DNA from: Bacteriovoracaceae bacterium
GTDB taxonomy: Bacteria > Bdellovibrionota > Bacteriovoracia > Bacteriovoracales > Bacteriovoracaceae
Reading direction: 5' to 3'
DNA length: 5,803 nt
Assembly (NCBI GenBank): GCA_023151145.1
Contig: JAKLJM010000159.1
Coordinates: 1 to 5,803 of the forward strand
Part shown: in pieces, positions 1 through 5,563 of the stretch
How the letters are laid out: each line of letters starts with the position of its first letter
How positions within the stretch are numbered: position 1 is the first letter of the stretch
Notes under the pieces: generated by a model
What the model was told of the DNA's origin: nothing
The model's input: only the letters and a program-made list of their open reading frames with translations
Databases searched by the model: none
Program-made: the position numbers and the translations under genes

Positions 1-159
1 GGTGTTTTCAGGTACAAAGCCAGAATTTCCTTCTATGTCACAAGCATAGACATGCGAAGTTAATATGAGCGAAGACGTAAGGGATGCGAGCATCACAGAT
101 TTTAGAGCGCGAGAAAATATGTTCTTACTTGAACACATCAATAGATTAGACCAATTCAT
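1..159 (-). CDS. Exported protein of unknown function, N-terminal part only
   Basis: Reading the minus strand from 159 down to the window edge gives 53 uninterrupted codons starting MNWSNLLMCSSKN. The start is well supported by a Shine-Dalgarno (AAGGAGGGG, 171-163) a few bases upstream. The protein has a signal peptide: a basic stretch (K12, R17, K20), a hydrophobic core around residues 23-34 (VMLASLTSSLIL), then SHVYA followed by CDIEGNSG. VYA fits signal peptidase I cleavage. The Cys directly after it also leaves a lipoprotein possible, although Tyr at -2 is poor for a lipobox. The mature start (CDIEGNSGFVPENT) is not enough to name a family. It vaguely recalls secreted proteins of Bdellovibrio-like predators, which is memory and not a search result. 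No clear -35/-10 pair is visible upstream. The gene lies downstream of the HAD gene on the same strand but is separated from it by a terminator, so it is probably transcribed separately. Confidence 0.75.
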   Translation of the reverse strand, partial: MNWSNLLMCSSKNIFSRALKSVMLASLTSSLILTSHVYACDIEGNSGFVPENT

Positions 160-162
160 TTA

Positions 163-171
163 CCCCTCCTT
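163..171 (-). promoter_or_regulatory. Strong ribosome binding site
   Basis: The minus strand reads AAGGAGGGG and then TAA before the ATG at 159-157. This is close to the anti-Shine-Dalgarno complement at short but workable spacing. It fixes the start of the truncated exported-protein gene and is the strongest ribosome binding site in the window. Confidence 0.8.
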
Positions 172-182
172 GAAAAAGTTCC

Positions 183-201
183 CACTCTAAAATTTTGAGT
201 G
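183..201. repeat. Near-perfect dyad CACTC-T-AAAATTTT-GAGTG
   Basis: CACTC (183-187) and GAGTG (197-201) flank the self-complementary AAAATTTT (189-196). Only T188 breaks the symmetry, giving an 18-base palindrome with one bulge. It lies 24-42 bases upstream of the start codon of the minus-strand exported-protein gene, where an operator or 5' leader hairpin would sit. It could equally be a chance AT-rich palindrome. No T-tract on either side makes it a convincing terminator. Confidence 0.3.
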
Positions 202-309
202 AAAGTCAAAATATCTGTCTGTAAAAAAAGATTGGCGGTAAAAAGATGTTGGAATCTTGATGGAAGCGAGGGGGTAATTGGTGTCTTTTTGGATAATGAT
301 GAATAAAGA

Positions 310-337
310 GGAAATGAAAGGGGGCCTAATTGGCCCC
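310..337 (-). terminator. Rho-independent terminator of the HAD gene
   Basis: GGGGCC (321-326) pairs perfectly with GGCCCC (332-337) around a five-base TAATT loop. On the minus strand the hairpin is followed by a pyrimidine-rich stretch (CTTTCATTTCCTCTTTATTC, 320-301), and on the plus strand there is no T-tract, so it works leftwards. It begins six bases after the stop codon of the HAD gene (344-346). The U-tract is interrupted, so termination may be incomplete. Confidence 0.7.
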
Positions 338-343
338 AAATAT

Positions 344-1150
344 TTAAGGGAAGTATGTTTTAAGGAATTTTTTTAATGCTTTTATTTCTTTTTTTGCTTT
401 CTTATCATTTTTTAAGAATAGTTCTTTTGCCCCATCTTCGCGAGAGTAGCGAATAGTGATGATATTGACCTTGTCTTTTAGATCACTATGAGTTGAGAAG
501 TGTTCGAAGACATTCTTAGTGTGTTTTTCCATATCATCGATAAAAATAATATGCTTATAAGTCTTTTGAGATTTTTGTAAAAAATGATGAAGAGCCTCTC
601 CTTTATGCAGACCAGATGTAAAAAAGAGTCCATTCATAAAATGAGCATCGCGCTCTTGAATTTTCGTCACTTCGATTAAATCTTTTGCTGGACTGAGATC
701 TTGAATATTTAATCCTTGAAGGCGCAAGTCTCTTTCTGTAATTGATCTAAAAAAAGGCCCACGTGAAGTGAGTACAATCATATGAATATTATTGTCCTTC
801 CAAGCATTAATTAAGGCCGGAATTTCAGGATCAGTAAGAGTCATTTTTGTTAATTGCATGGCCTTGGCGTGAAATTCCATAAACTCTTCAAAATTTTCAA
901 AATCTTTTAGTTTATCATTGGTCTTCATCAAGTGAGCCTGCCACTCATAAAATTGATCAGAGCCTAAAAGATGCATCGGTTTCATTAGAGTATTATCAAA
1001 ATCAGAAACAATAAGAATTTCTTCTTGAGGGTGAGTGGAGCGAATCTGATTAATTTTTTCTTGGACGATACTGTAGTTCGCAGCACTTATACTTTCACTG
1101 GCATAGGTTATGCGGGTGAATATTAGGAAACTCATTAAGAATATTTTCAT
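344..1150 (-). CDS. Exported HAD-superfamily phosphatase-like protein (DUF2608-like)
   Basis: The 268-residue protein starts with a short signal peptide (MKIFLMSFLIFTRITYA, likely cut before SES), so it probably acts in the periplasm or at the cell surface. All four haloacid dehalogenase motifs are present in order: motif I D50-F-D52-N-T54 after a hydrophobic strand (ILIVSDFDNT), motif II T128-S129 in IVLTSRG, motif III Lys183 in GLHKGEAL, and motif IV D205-D206 in IIFIDDMEKH. The residues between motifs I and II (about 55-110) form a helical cap. The catalytic set is intact, so a Mg-dependent phosphohydrolase activity is expected from the superfamily; the substrate is unknown. The layout and export signal fit DUF2608, which is a family call from memory. 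The C-terminus is very Lys-rich (248-264). Only a weak Shine-Dalgarno precedes the ATG. That ATG overlaps the stop of a small upstream ORF (ATGA), suggesting coupled translation. A hairpin terminator follows. Confidence 0.85.
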   Translation of the reverse strand: MKIFLMSFLIFTRITYASESISAANYSIVQEKINQIRSTHPQEEILIVSDFDNTLMKPMHLLGSDQFYEWQAHLMKTNDKLKDFENFEEFMEFHAKAMQLTKMTLTDPEIPALINAWKDNNIHMIVLTSRGPFFRSITERDLRLQGLNIQDLSPAKDLIEVTKIQERDAHFMNGLFFTSGLHKGEALHHFLQKSQKTYKHIIFIDDMEKHTKNVFEHFSTHSDLKDKVNIITIRYSREDGAKELFLKNDKKAKKEIKALKKFLKTYFP

Positions 1151-1314
1151 GGTAATTCCAAGGTTGAAGTTTTTTTATCGAGAATACCATATCTCTTATG
1201 CTTTTTATCCATATTTTTAGTGCCTTGTACGACTAAAGCTTCTTTGATCATCTCCGATAAGTTCGTATGATAAGTTTCTTGAAAAACATTTTGGTCGGAT
1301 ATTCTCTCAAGCAT
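1147..1314 (-). CDS. Possible small protein gene (up to 55 aa) coupled to the HAD gene
   Basis: On the minus strand an open frame runs from ATG at 1314-1312 (stop TAA two codons before it) to TGA at 1149-1147, encoding MLERISDQNVF to KTSTLELP. Its TGA overlaps the ATG of the HAD gene (ATGA), a classic coupling arrangement, and the HAD gene has little Shine-Dalgarno of its own. A second ATG at 1251-1249 would give 34 residues (MIKEALVVQG...) and avoid overlapping the divergent protease gene, which starts at 1267. Neither start has a well-spaced ribosome binding site: GGAG touches the second ATG. The product would be charged and soluble, with a Lys-rich centre (residues 33-48) and no signal peptide or membrane segment. 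I do not recognise it. It may be a real small gene, a leader peptide, the remnant C-terminus of a lost gene, or chance. Confidence 0.35.
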   Translation of the reverse strand: MLERISDQNVFQETYHTNLSEMIKEALVVQGTKNMDKKHKRYGILDKKTSTLELP

Positions 1315-2304
1315 AAGTTTTTAGTATGCTCTGTAAGTGCAATTGTGCTTTTGAGTCTTCATAAGCCTACATTTGCTTATGAGCGAGCTAAGGTGATCGA
1401 TTTAGATACTGAGTTTCAATACAATAAATCGTGGTTCAAAGCTTCAAAATCTGATGAAGAAAATTTAAAACTTTTAGTTGGCGTAATTGAACAATCTACA
1501 ACGGGAAAAAAAATTCTCGCCAAAGCTAAACAAAAAGCAGCAGAAAAGGGTGAAACCTTATACGACATTTTAAAGATTGGTGAAGGCTCATTAACTGATA
1601 CAACACTCATTCGTCGTTTTCAGGCCAGTGATCCCACTAAAGTTATGTATGAAACGAAGTCGCGAGTCTATGTTAATAAATATCTTAATCTCCTAGATGC
1701 AAGTTTAGATCTTGCACATGAACTCACCCATTATACTTTTCGCGAAGCTTTTAATCCTTATGTACCGCAATTTTCAATGCGCGAGTTTATCGCCGGCACT
1801 GTTGAAGGAAAGGGCGGGGAAGTGGATGCTTTTTTAATCGAATGCAAAGTCTATTTAGAAATTTTTCCCAATAAAAATGATAGCCGTTCGAGTTGTCTAA
1901 AAATCAAAGATCCAGTGACGGGACTTTTGAGTCGAGAGCGTGGTATTGAAGAATTTTATCGAGTAGGAAAACATTTTGATGAATTTCAAAAAAATATTGA
2001 AAAATACAAAATGCAAAAATCGGATTTTCCAAAAATCTCAAACGTGGAAGCACAGTTTATCTCTTCGGCCTGGGGAGTTCCATATCCACTTGCAGCATAC
2101 CGCGAATATGTAAATATAATGGATCGAGTTTGTAAGAACGACTCAAATCGCCTTGCGTTGTTACAGCAAAAGCTCAATCGTGCTCCGGCCAGCGCTGACT
2201 CTGACTCAAAGCTCCAAGTTCCTGATGAAGTTAAGACCATTTCCTCAATGTATCAAAGCATGAACGAGGACTATAAAGGTCGTTGTCAAAACTTTTTTCC
2301 CTAA
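1267..2304 (+). CDS. Exported putative zinc metalloprotease with HELTH motif
   Basis: This 345-residue protein has a signal peptide: basic n-region to K17, hydrophobic core 18-31 (KFLVCSVSAIVLLSL), and probable cleavage after PTFA37. HELTH at 151-155, inside a hydrophobic helix (DLAHELTHYTF), is an HExxH zinc motif with two His ligands and the catalytic Glu. About 30 residues later comes GGE185-VDAFLIE192. An ExxA/ExxxD-type Glu in such a helix supplies the third ligand in gluzincin-like peptidases, so E185 is the favoured candidate. Four Cys remain in the mature part (193, 210, 289, 340), compatible with two disulfides in the periplasm or outside the cell. I cannot assign it to a named peptidase family, and proteolysis is inferred from the motif only. 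The ATG at 1267 is the first possible start, since an in-frame TAA lies two codons upstream. No good Shine-Dalgarno or promoter is visible, nor a terminator after the stop. It is divergent from the HAD gene. Confidence 0.8.
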   Translation: MISFLKNILVGYSLKHKFLVCSVSAIVLLSLHKPTFAYERAKVIDLDTEFQYNKSWFKASKSDEENLKLLVGVIEQSTTGKKILAKAKQKAAEKGETLYDILKIGEGSLTDTTLIRRFQASDPTKVMYETKSRVYVNKYLNLLDASLDLAHELTHYTFREAFNPYVPQFSMREFIAGTVEGKGGEVDAFLIECKVYLEIFPNKNDSRSSCLKIKDPVTGLLSRERGIEEFYRVGKHFDEFQKNIEKYKMQKSDFPKISNVEAQFISSAWGVPYPLAAYREYVNIMDRVCKNDSNRLALLQQKLNRAPASADSDSKLQVPDEVKTISSMYQSMNEDYKGRCQNFFP

Positions 2305-2385
2305 TCAACTTCTCGAAAAAACCACCGCAGATTCCTGTTCAATGATAAAACCCTAGTTAAACTGGCAATTTTTCTTCGAGTTTCA

Positions 2386-2414
2386 TTGACGGAAAATGGT
2401 CCTACCGATAAAAT
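2386..2414 (+). promoter_or_regulatory. Sigma70 promoter of the nuoBCDI operon
   Basis: TTGACG (2386-2391, five of six consensus bases) and TAAAAT (2409-2414, five of six) are separated by exactly 17 bases. Transcription would start near 2421, leaving a leader of about 40 bases before nuoB. This is the best promoter in the window. It lies in the 156-base gap after the protease gene and supports nuoB as the first gene of its operon. Confidence 0.75.
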
Positions 2415-2460
2415 TGTTGAAAATACATTCATAACTTTTTGACCTAAGGCAGGTATAGTC

Positions 2461-2943
2461 ATGCAAGATAGCGTCGTTTTGATGAAAGTTGACGACTTTT
2501 TTAACTGGGGGAGAAAGAATTCTCTCTGGCCGATGACATTCGGTTTGGCTTGTTGTGCGATTGAAATGATGGCAACTGGTGCTTCTAAGTATGACTTAGA
2601 AAGATTTGGTTGTGGAGCATTCATGGCCACTCCTCGTCGCGCTGACCTCATGATTGTTGCAGGTACTGTAACACTTAAAATGGCGACTAGAATTCAAACA
2701 TTATTCGAACAAATGCCAGAGCCTCGTTATGTTATTTCGATGGGCTCTTGTGCAAATAAAGGTGGACCTTACTGGCAACACGGTTATCACGTTTTAAAAG
2801 GCGTAGATGAAATCGTTCCAGTAGATGTTTATGTTCCAGGTTGTCCTCCACGTCCGGAAGCTTTAATTGAAGGTCTAATGACTCTTCAAAAAAAGATCGC
2901 AAGTGAAAGACTTCTTAGAGATAAGTGGGTGAAAAATGCTTAA
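2461..2943 (+). CDS. nuoB: NADH-quinone oxidoreductase subunit B
   Basis: NuoB (PSST, 20 kDa subunit) carries the N2 4Fe-4S cluster, the last iron-sulfur centre of complex I, which passes electrons to quinone at the NuoB/NuoD interface by the inner membrane. All four expected ligands are present: the tandem C31-C32 (FGLACCAIEMM), C97 (SMGSCANKGG) and C128 (VPGCPPRPEA). The family blocks NWGRKNSLWP, TPRRADLMIVAG and VDVYVPGCPPRP are intact. At 160 residues it is complete and lacks the longer N-terminal extension of E. coli NuoB. The start is supported by AAGGCAGG (2446-2453) upstream and by the promoter at 2386. Its last codons overlap nuoC by eight bases. No nuoA precedes it, although nuoA normally stands directly before nuoB in full nuo operons. 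Confidence 0.97.
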   Translation: MQDSVVLMKVDDFFNWGRKNSLWPMTFGLACCAIEMMATGASKYDLERFGCGAFMATPRRADLMIVAGTVTLKMATRIQTLFEQMPEPRYVISMGSCANKGGPYWQHGYHVLKGVDEIVPVDVYVPGCPPRPEALIEGLMTLQKKIASERLLRDKWVKNA

Positions 2944-3541
2944 TCAAATCACAGACTACATTAATTCAAAAGTTCCATCAGCAAATGCAGTGGCAACTAC
3001 TCCTGAAAAAGGTGATGGTTTCGTTACTGTAAAAGCAGAATCAATTTTAGAAGTGGCCAATGCTCTTAAAAATTCATCTGAATTTGAAATGAATGTATTG
3101 CAAGTCATTACAGGAACAGATTACCCTGCGGCTTCTGAGATCGAATTAACTTATGTTTTAGCAAGCTTTACTAAAAACTTAGAATTACTTCTTAAAGTTC
3201 GTCTTCCTCGTGGAGATAAAAATAATCTTCCAAAAATCAATTCGGTTGTCTCTGTTTGGAGAGCGGCGAATTATCAAGAGCGCGAAGCATTCGATATGAT
3301 CGGTGTTACTTTTGTTGGTCACCCTGACCACAGAAGAATTTTGACTCCTGATGATTGGGATGGACATCCATTAAGAAAAGATTATGTCGTTCAAGAAGTT
3401 TACCGCGGAATGGTGGTAAACCCAGCACATAAAGTGAATACAGAAGATCATTTCTTTGGAAAAAAATTAAAAGAAACAATGGATCCAAAGAAAGTTGTGA
3501 ATTCATGGAAGTCTGATGACGATGCATCAGTGGAAGCTTAA
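2936..3541 (+). CDS. nuoC: NADH-quinone oxidoreductase subunit C
   Basis: NuoC (30 kDa subunit) is a cofactor-free structural subunit of the peripheral arm of complex I, packing against NuoD and NuoB. The family signature lies at residues 108-150: W108-RAANYQEREAFDM, then F126-VGHPDHRR and W141-DGHPLRKDY. The N-terminal half (about 5-100) is the alpha/beta domain typical of the subunit, and the last 50 residues form a charged tail ending DDDASVEA. At 201 residues it is full length and separate from NuoD, unlike the fused NuoCD of E. coli. The ATG lies within the last codons of nuoB (eight-base overlap ATGCTTAA) with only a weak GTGGG Shine-Dalgarno upstream, so translation is probably coupled to nuoB. 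A 26-base gap separates it from nuoD. Confidence 0.96.
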   Translation: MLNQITDYINSKVPSANAVATTPEKGDGFVTVKAESILEVANALKNSSEFEMNVLQVITGTDYPAASEIELTYVLASFTKNLELLLKVRLPRGDKNNLPKINSVVSVWRAANYQEREAFDMIGVTFVGHPDHRRILTPDDWDGHPLRKDYVVQEVYRGMVVNPAHKVNTEDHFFGKKLKETMDPKKVVNSWKSDDDASVEA

Positions 3542-3567
3542 TTAATTAATTTTTTTGAGAGATAACA

Positions 3568-4743
3568 ATGGCAAATCAGCACGACAATCACGAAACAAAT
3601 GAAGATGTCATCATCTTAGGTGATCAAGAAGTTTTAAAGTCAGATCTTCTGACATTAAACATGGGTCCTCAGCACCCTGCTACTCACGGGGTATTAAGAG
3701 TTGAAATTAAAACTGACTCTGAAATTGTAGCTGAAGCAATTCCACATTTAGGTTATTTACACCGTTGTATGGAAAAGCACTGCGAGCACTTAGACTACCG
3801 TGGAGTTATTCCTTTTGTTGATCGTATGGACTACTTAGCATCAATGAGCATGGAGTGGGGATACGCTTTAACGATTGAGAAAATGCTTGGCACTGAAGTT
3901 CCAAGACGTGCTCAATATATTAGAACAATGATCGCTGAGCTTCAGCGTATTGCTTCACACTTAATGTTTTACGGAACATACGCCATCGACTTAGGAGCAT
4001 TCTCGCCATTTTTATATGCTTTCCAAGATCGTGAAGAAATCCTTCGTTTATTTGAAGAACTTTCTGGTGCTCGCCTTCTTTATAACTATGTTTGGATTGG
4101 TGGTGTTTGGAATGATATTTCAGATGAGCAATTAAAAAGAGTAGAAAACTTCTGTTATAAAATGGAAGAGAACATGAAAAAGTATGACGATCTTGTGGGA
4201 CAAAACCACATTTTCGTTGGAAGAACGGCCAATGTTGGTGTGATCTCTAAAGATTTAGCTTACGACTTTGGATTAACAGGCCCAGTTCTTCGTGGTTCTG
4301 GAATTAAGTGGGATCTAAGAAAAGATCGTCCATATGGAATCTATAATGAATTTGATTTCGACGTTCCAGTCGGCCAGGGCCTAAAAGGTCAGTTGGGTGA
4401 TTGTTGGGATCGTTATTATGTTCGTGTTCAAGAGATTTTTGAATCAATCAAAATTATTCGTCAGTGTCTTGATGGAATTGAAGCAGGCCCTGTTATGGGG
4501 AAAGTTTCAAAAATCATTAAAGTTCCAGCGGGTGAAATTTATATGAGAACTGAATGTCCAAGAGGAGAACTTGGTTACCATCTTATTTCTGATGGTGGAA
4601 AAACTCCTTACAGATTGAAAGTGAAGTCTCCTTGTTTTACGAACGTTTCCATTCTCCCAGAGCTTGCTCCAGGGCAGATGGTGGCAGATTTAGTTGCTAC
4701 CATTGGATCAATCGATATCGTTCTTGGAGAAGTTGACCGTTAG
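3568..4743 (+). CDS. nuoD: NADH-quinone oxidoreductase subunit D
   Basis: NuoD (49 kDa subunit) forms most of the quinone headgroup pocket of complex I with NuoB and is related to the large subunit of [NiFe] hydrogenases. The family start block NMGPQHPATHG is at 31-41. By alignment from memory with Thermus Nqo4 (His38, Tyr87), the quinone-contacting residues are H40 and Y89 (DRMDYLASMS). Also present are PHLGYLHR (59-66), PRGELGYHLISDGG (331-344) with PYRLKVKSPCF, and the usual end GSIDIVLGEVDR. The 391-residue protein is complete. It is the short type: GPVMGKV runs directly into VPAGEIY at about 308-325, without the roughly 30-residue YHFKHYTEGF-type segment seen in Thermus and mitochondrial homologues. 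Short forms are, as I recall, known in other bacteria, so this is not damage. A modest GAGAG (3557-3561) precedes the ATG. Confidence 0.97.
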   Translation: MANQHDNHETNEDVIILGDQEVLKSDLLTLNMGPQHPATHGVLRVEIKTDSEIVAEAIPHLGYLHRCMEKHCEHLDYRGVIPFVDRMDYLASMSMEWGYALTIEKMLGTEVPRRAQYIRTMIAELQRIASHLMFYGTYAIDLGAFSPFLYAFQDREEILRLFEELSGARLLYNYVWIGGVWNDISDEQLKRVENFCYKMEENMKKYDDLVGQNHIFVGRTANVGVISKDLAYDFGLTGPVLRGSGIKWDLRKDRPYGIYNEFDFDVPVGQGLKGQLGDCWDRYYVRVQEIFESIKIIRQCLDGIEAGPVMGKVSKIIKVPAGEIYMRTECPRGELGYHLISDGGKTPYRLKVKSPCFTNVSILPELAPGQMVADLVATIGSIDIVLGEVDR

Positions 4744-4789
4744 GTCGCAGAAGATTTTAGGTAGATAAATTTTTAAGGAAGATAAAAAT

Positions 4790-5317
4790 ATGAGTCAAAC
4801 TCTAGAATTAAAAAAAGTAGAAGAGCCTGAGTTAACATTTACTCAATGGTGGAAAAATGTTTATTTAGGAATTAAGACAACTTTCATCGGTTTAAAAATT
4901 ACCATGAAGTATGTTTGGGCAGTTAAGCCAGTAACGATTGAATACCCAGAAGTAAGAGAAGAATTACCGGCGAATTCTCGTTCACGTCTTTTTAATGACG
5001 CTGAAAACTGTATTTCATGTCTTCAGTGTTCGGTAGCTTGTCCAGTGGATTGTATCTATATTACTGCAGTAAAAAGAGATGCAGATGCTCCAAAAATTAA
5101 AACTAAAGATGGAACGGCCATTAAGCTTGATCTAAAACAATATACGATCGATACAGCGCTATGTTGTTATTGTGGACTTTGCACAACTGTTTGCCCAACA
5201 GAATGCTTAACTCACACGACCGATTATGAATATGCACAATACACTTTAGCAGCGATGAAATATGATTACCTAGCACCAGATATTCGTGCTTGGAGACATA
5301 GAATTGTAAAAGACTAA
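4790..5317 (+). CDS. nuoI: NADH-quinone oxidoreductase subunit I, 2x 4Fe-4S ferredoxin-like
   Basis: NuoI (TYKY, 23 kDa subunit) carries clusters N6a and N6b, which relay electrons from the NuoG side to N2 in NuoB. Two CxxCxxCxxxCP motifs are complete: C74, C77, C80, C84-P85 and C125, C128, C131, C135-P136. Extra Cys at 88, 126 and 139 sit beside the clusters and are not needed as ligands. The N-terminal part (about 20-50, WWKNVYLGIKTTFIGLKITMKYVW, then PVTIEYPE) is the amphipathic membrane-contacting segment of the family. The 175-residue length is normal. AAGGAAG (4775-4781) lies eight bases before the ATG. It follows nuoD after 46 bases, while in standard operons nuoI follows nuoH; no nuoH is present here. 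It is the last gene, with a terminator 20 bases after the stop. Confidence 0.96.
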   Translation: MSQTLELKKVEEPELTFTQWWKNVYLGIKTTFIGLKITMKYVWAVKPVTIEYPEVREELPANSRSRLFNDAENCISCLQCSVACPVDCIYITAVKRDADAPKIKTKDGTAIKLDLKQYTIDTALCCYCGLCTTVCPTECLTHTTDYEYAQYTLAAMKYDYLAPDIRAWRHRIVKD

Positions 5318-5337
5318 TGAAATAAAAAATCTCAAAG

Positions 5338-5365
5338 AGCCCCGATTTTATCGGGGCTTTTTTTT
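5338..5365 (+). terminator. Rho-independent terminator of the nuo block
   Basis: AGCCCCGAT (5338-5346) and ATCGGGGCT (5350-5358) form a perfect nine-pair GC-rich stem with a TTT loop, followed by an unbroken T run to 5365. It is a strong intrinsic terminator on the plus strand, 20 bases after the nuoI stop codon. It shows that the operon ends with nuoI and that the next gene needs its own promoter. Confidence 0.95.
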
Positions 5366-5439
5366 CGCCATTTTTGTCATAAGCACTCTAGGAAAACTAT
5401 TGAAACACAACAGAAATTGGCACACTGACAGCACTGCTT

Positions 5440-5499
5440 TTGAATTTCAAGTCACTATAGCTAAATAAATCAACCACTTAAGAAGTACACTTTTAAAGT
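5440..5499. repeat. Three short dyad elements upstream of the receiver gene
   Basis: Perfect inverted repeats are visible at TTGAA-T-TTCAA (5440-5450), ACTT-AAG-AAGT (5476-5486) and ACTTT-T-AAAGT (5489-5499). The last two belong to two 12-base near-direct copies, CACTTAAGAAGT and CACTTTTAAAGT, nine of twelve bases alike with centres 13 bases apart. They end just before the candidate -35 element at 5504. The arrangement resembles a regulator-binding region, but the region is AT-rich and short dyads can arise by chance. Confidence 0.3.
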
Positions 5500-5503
5500 T
5501 CCA

Positions 5504-5531
5504 TTAAGATTAGGGAGGTGTTACATATAAA
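5504..5531 (+). promoter_or_regulatory. Candidate sigma70 promoter of the receiver-domain gene
   Basis: TTAAGA (5504-5509, four of six consensus bases) and TATAAA (5526-5531, five of six) are 16 bases apart. Transcription would start near 5538, about 26 bases before the ATG, leaving room for the AAGGAAG ribosome binding site. A promoter must exist between the nuo terminator at 5365 and this gene, and this is the best-placed candidate I can see. Confidence 0.4.
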
Positions 5532-5563
5532 GGGCATCCTCTCTTTTGTTAAGGAAGTTCAGT

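Noticed and set aside
1164..1190. TTGAAG and TACCAT as a promoter for the metalloprotease gene
   Set aside because: The spacing is only 15 bases and the -10 match is poor; the gene must have a promoter near here but I cannot place it.
1416..1610. Minus-strand open frame inside the metalloprotease gene (another at 1986-2240)
   Set aside because: Both lie wholly antisense within a gene with a clear signal peptide and zinc motif, and have no start signals or protein features of their own.
2312..2380. Inverted repeat CTCGAA and TTCGAG in the gap before nuoB, considered as a terminator for the metalloprotease gene
   Set aside because: The arms are only six bases with a loop of almost 60 bases and no T-tract after the second arm, so no stable terminator is expected.
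2301..2651. 116-codon open frame on the minus strand over the 5' end of nuoB
   Set aside because: It is antisense to highly conserved NuoB codons and to the operon promoter, its product has no recognisable features, and it is best explained as a shadow of the real gene.
3185..3527. Two minus-strand open frames across nuoC
   Set aside because: They overlap each other and the conserved NuoC signature on the opposite strand; these are shadows.
3868..4543. Possible deletion in NuoD, because a segment of about 30 residues found in Thermus and mitochondrial homologues is missing near residue 312
   Set aside because: The surrounding family blocks join smoothly in frame, and short NuoD forms are known in other bacteria, so this is a normal variant.
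5417..5432. Sigma54-like promoter, TTGGCAC followed by GC at the correct 10-base GG-to-GC spacing
   Set aside because: The -24 half is good but the -12 half (ACAGCA) lacks the TT before GC, and it lies about 130 bases from the start codon. A sigma70 candidate sits closer, so I do not list it, though an RpoN check would be reasonable.
5494..5501. TAAAGTTC resembling the -35 part of a flagellar sigma28 promoter
   Set aside because: Nothing like the GCCGATAA -10 element follows at the required distance; the region reads GGGAGGTG.
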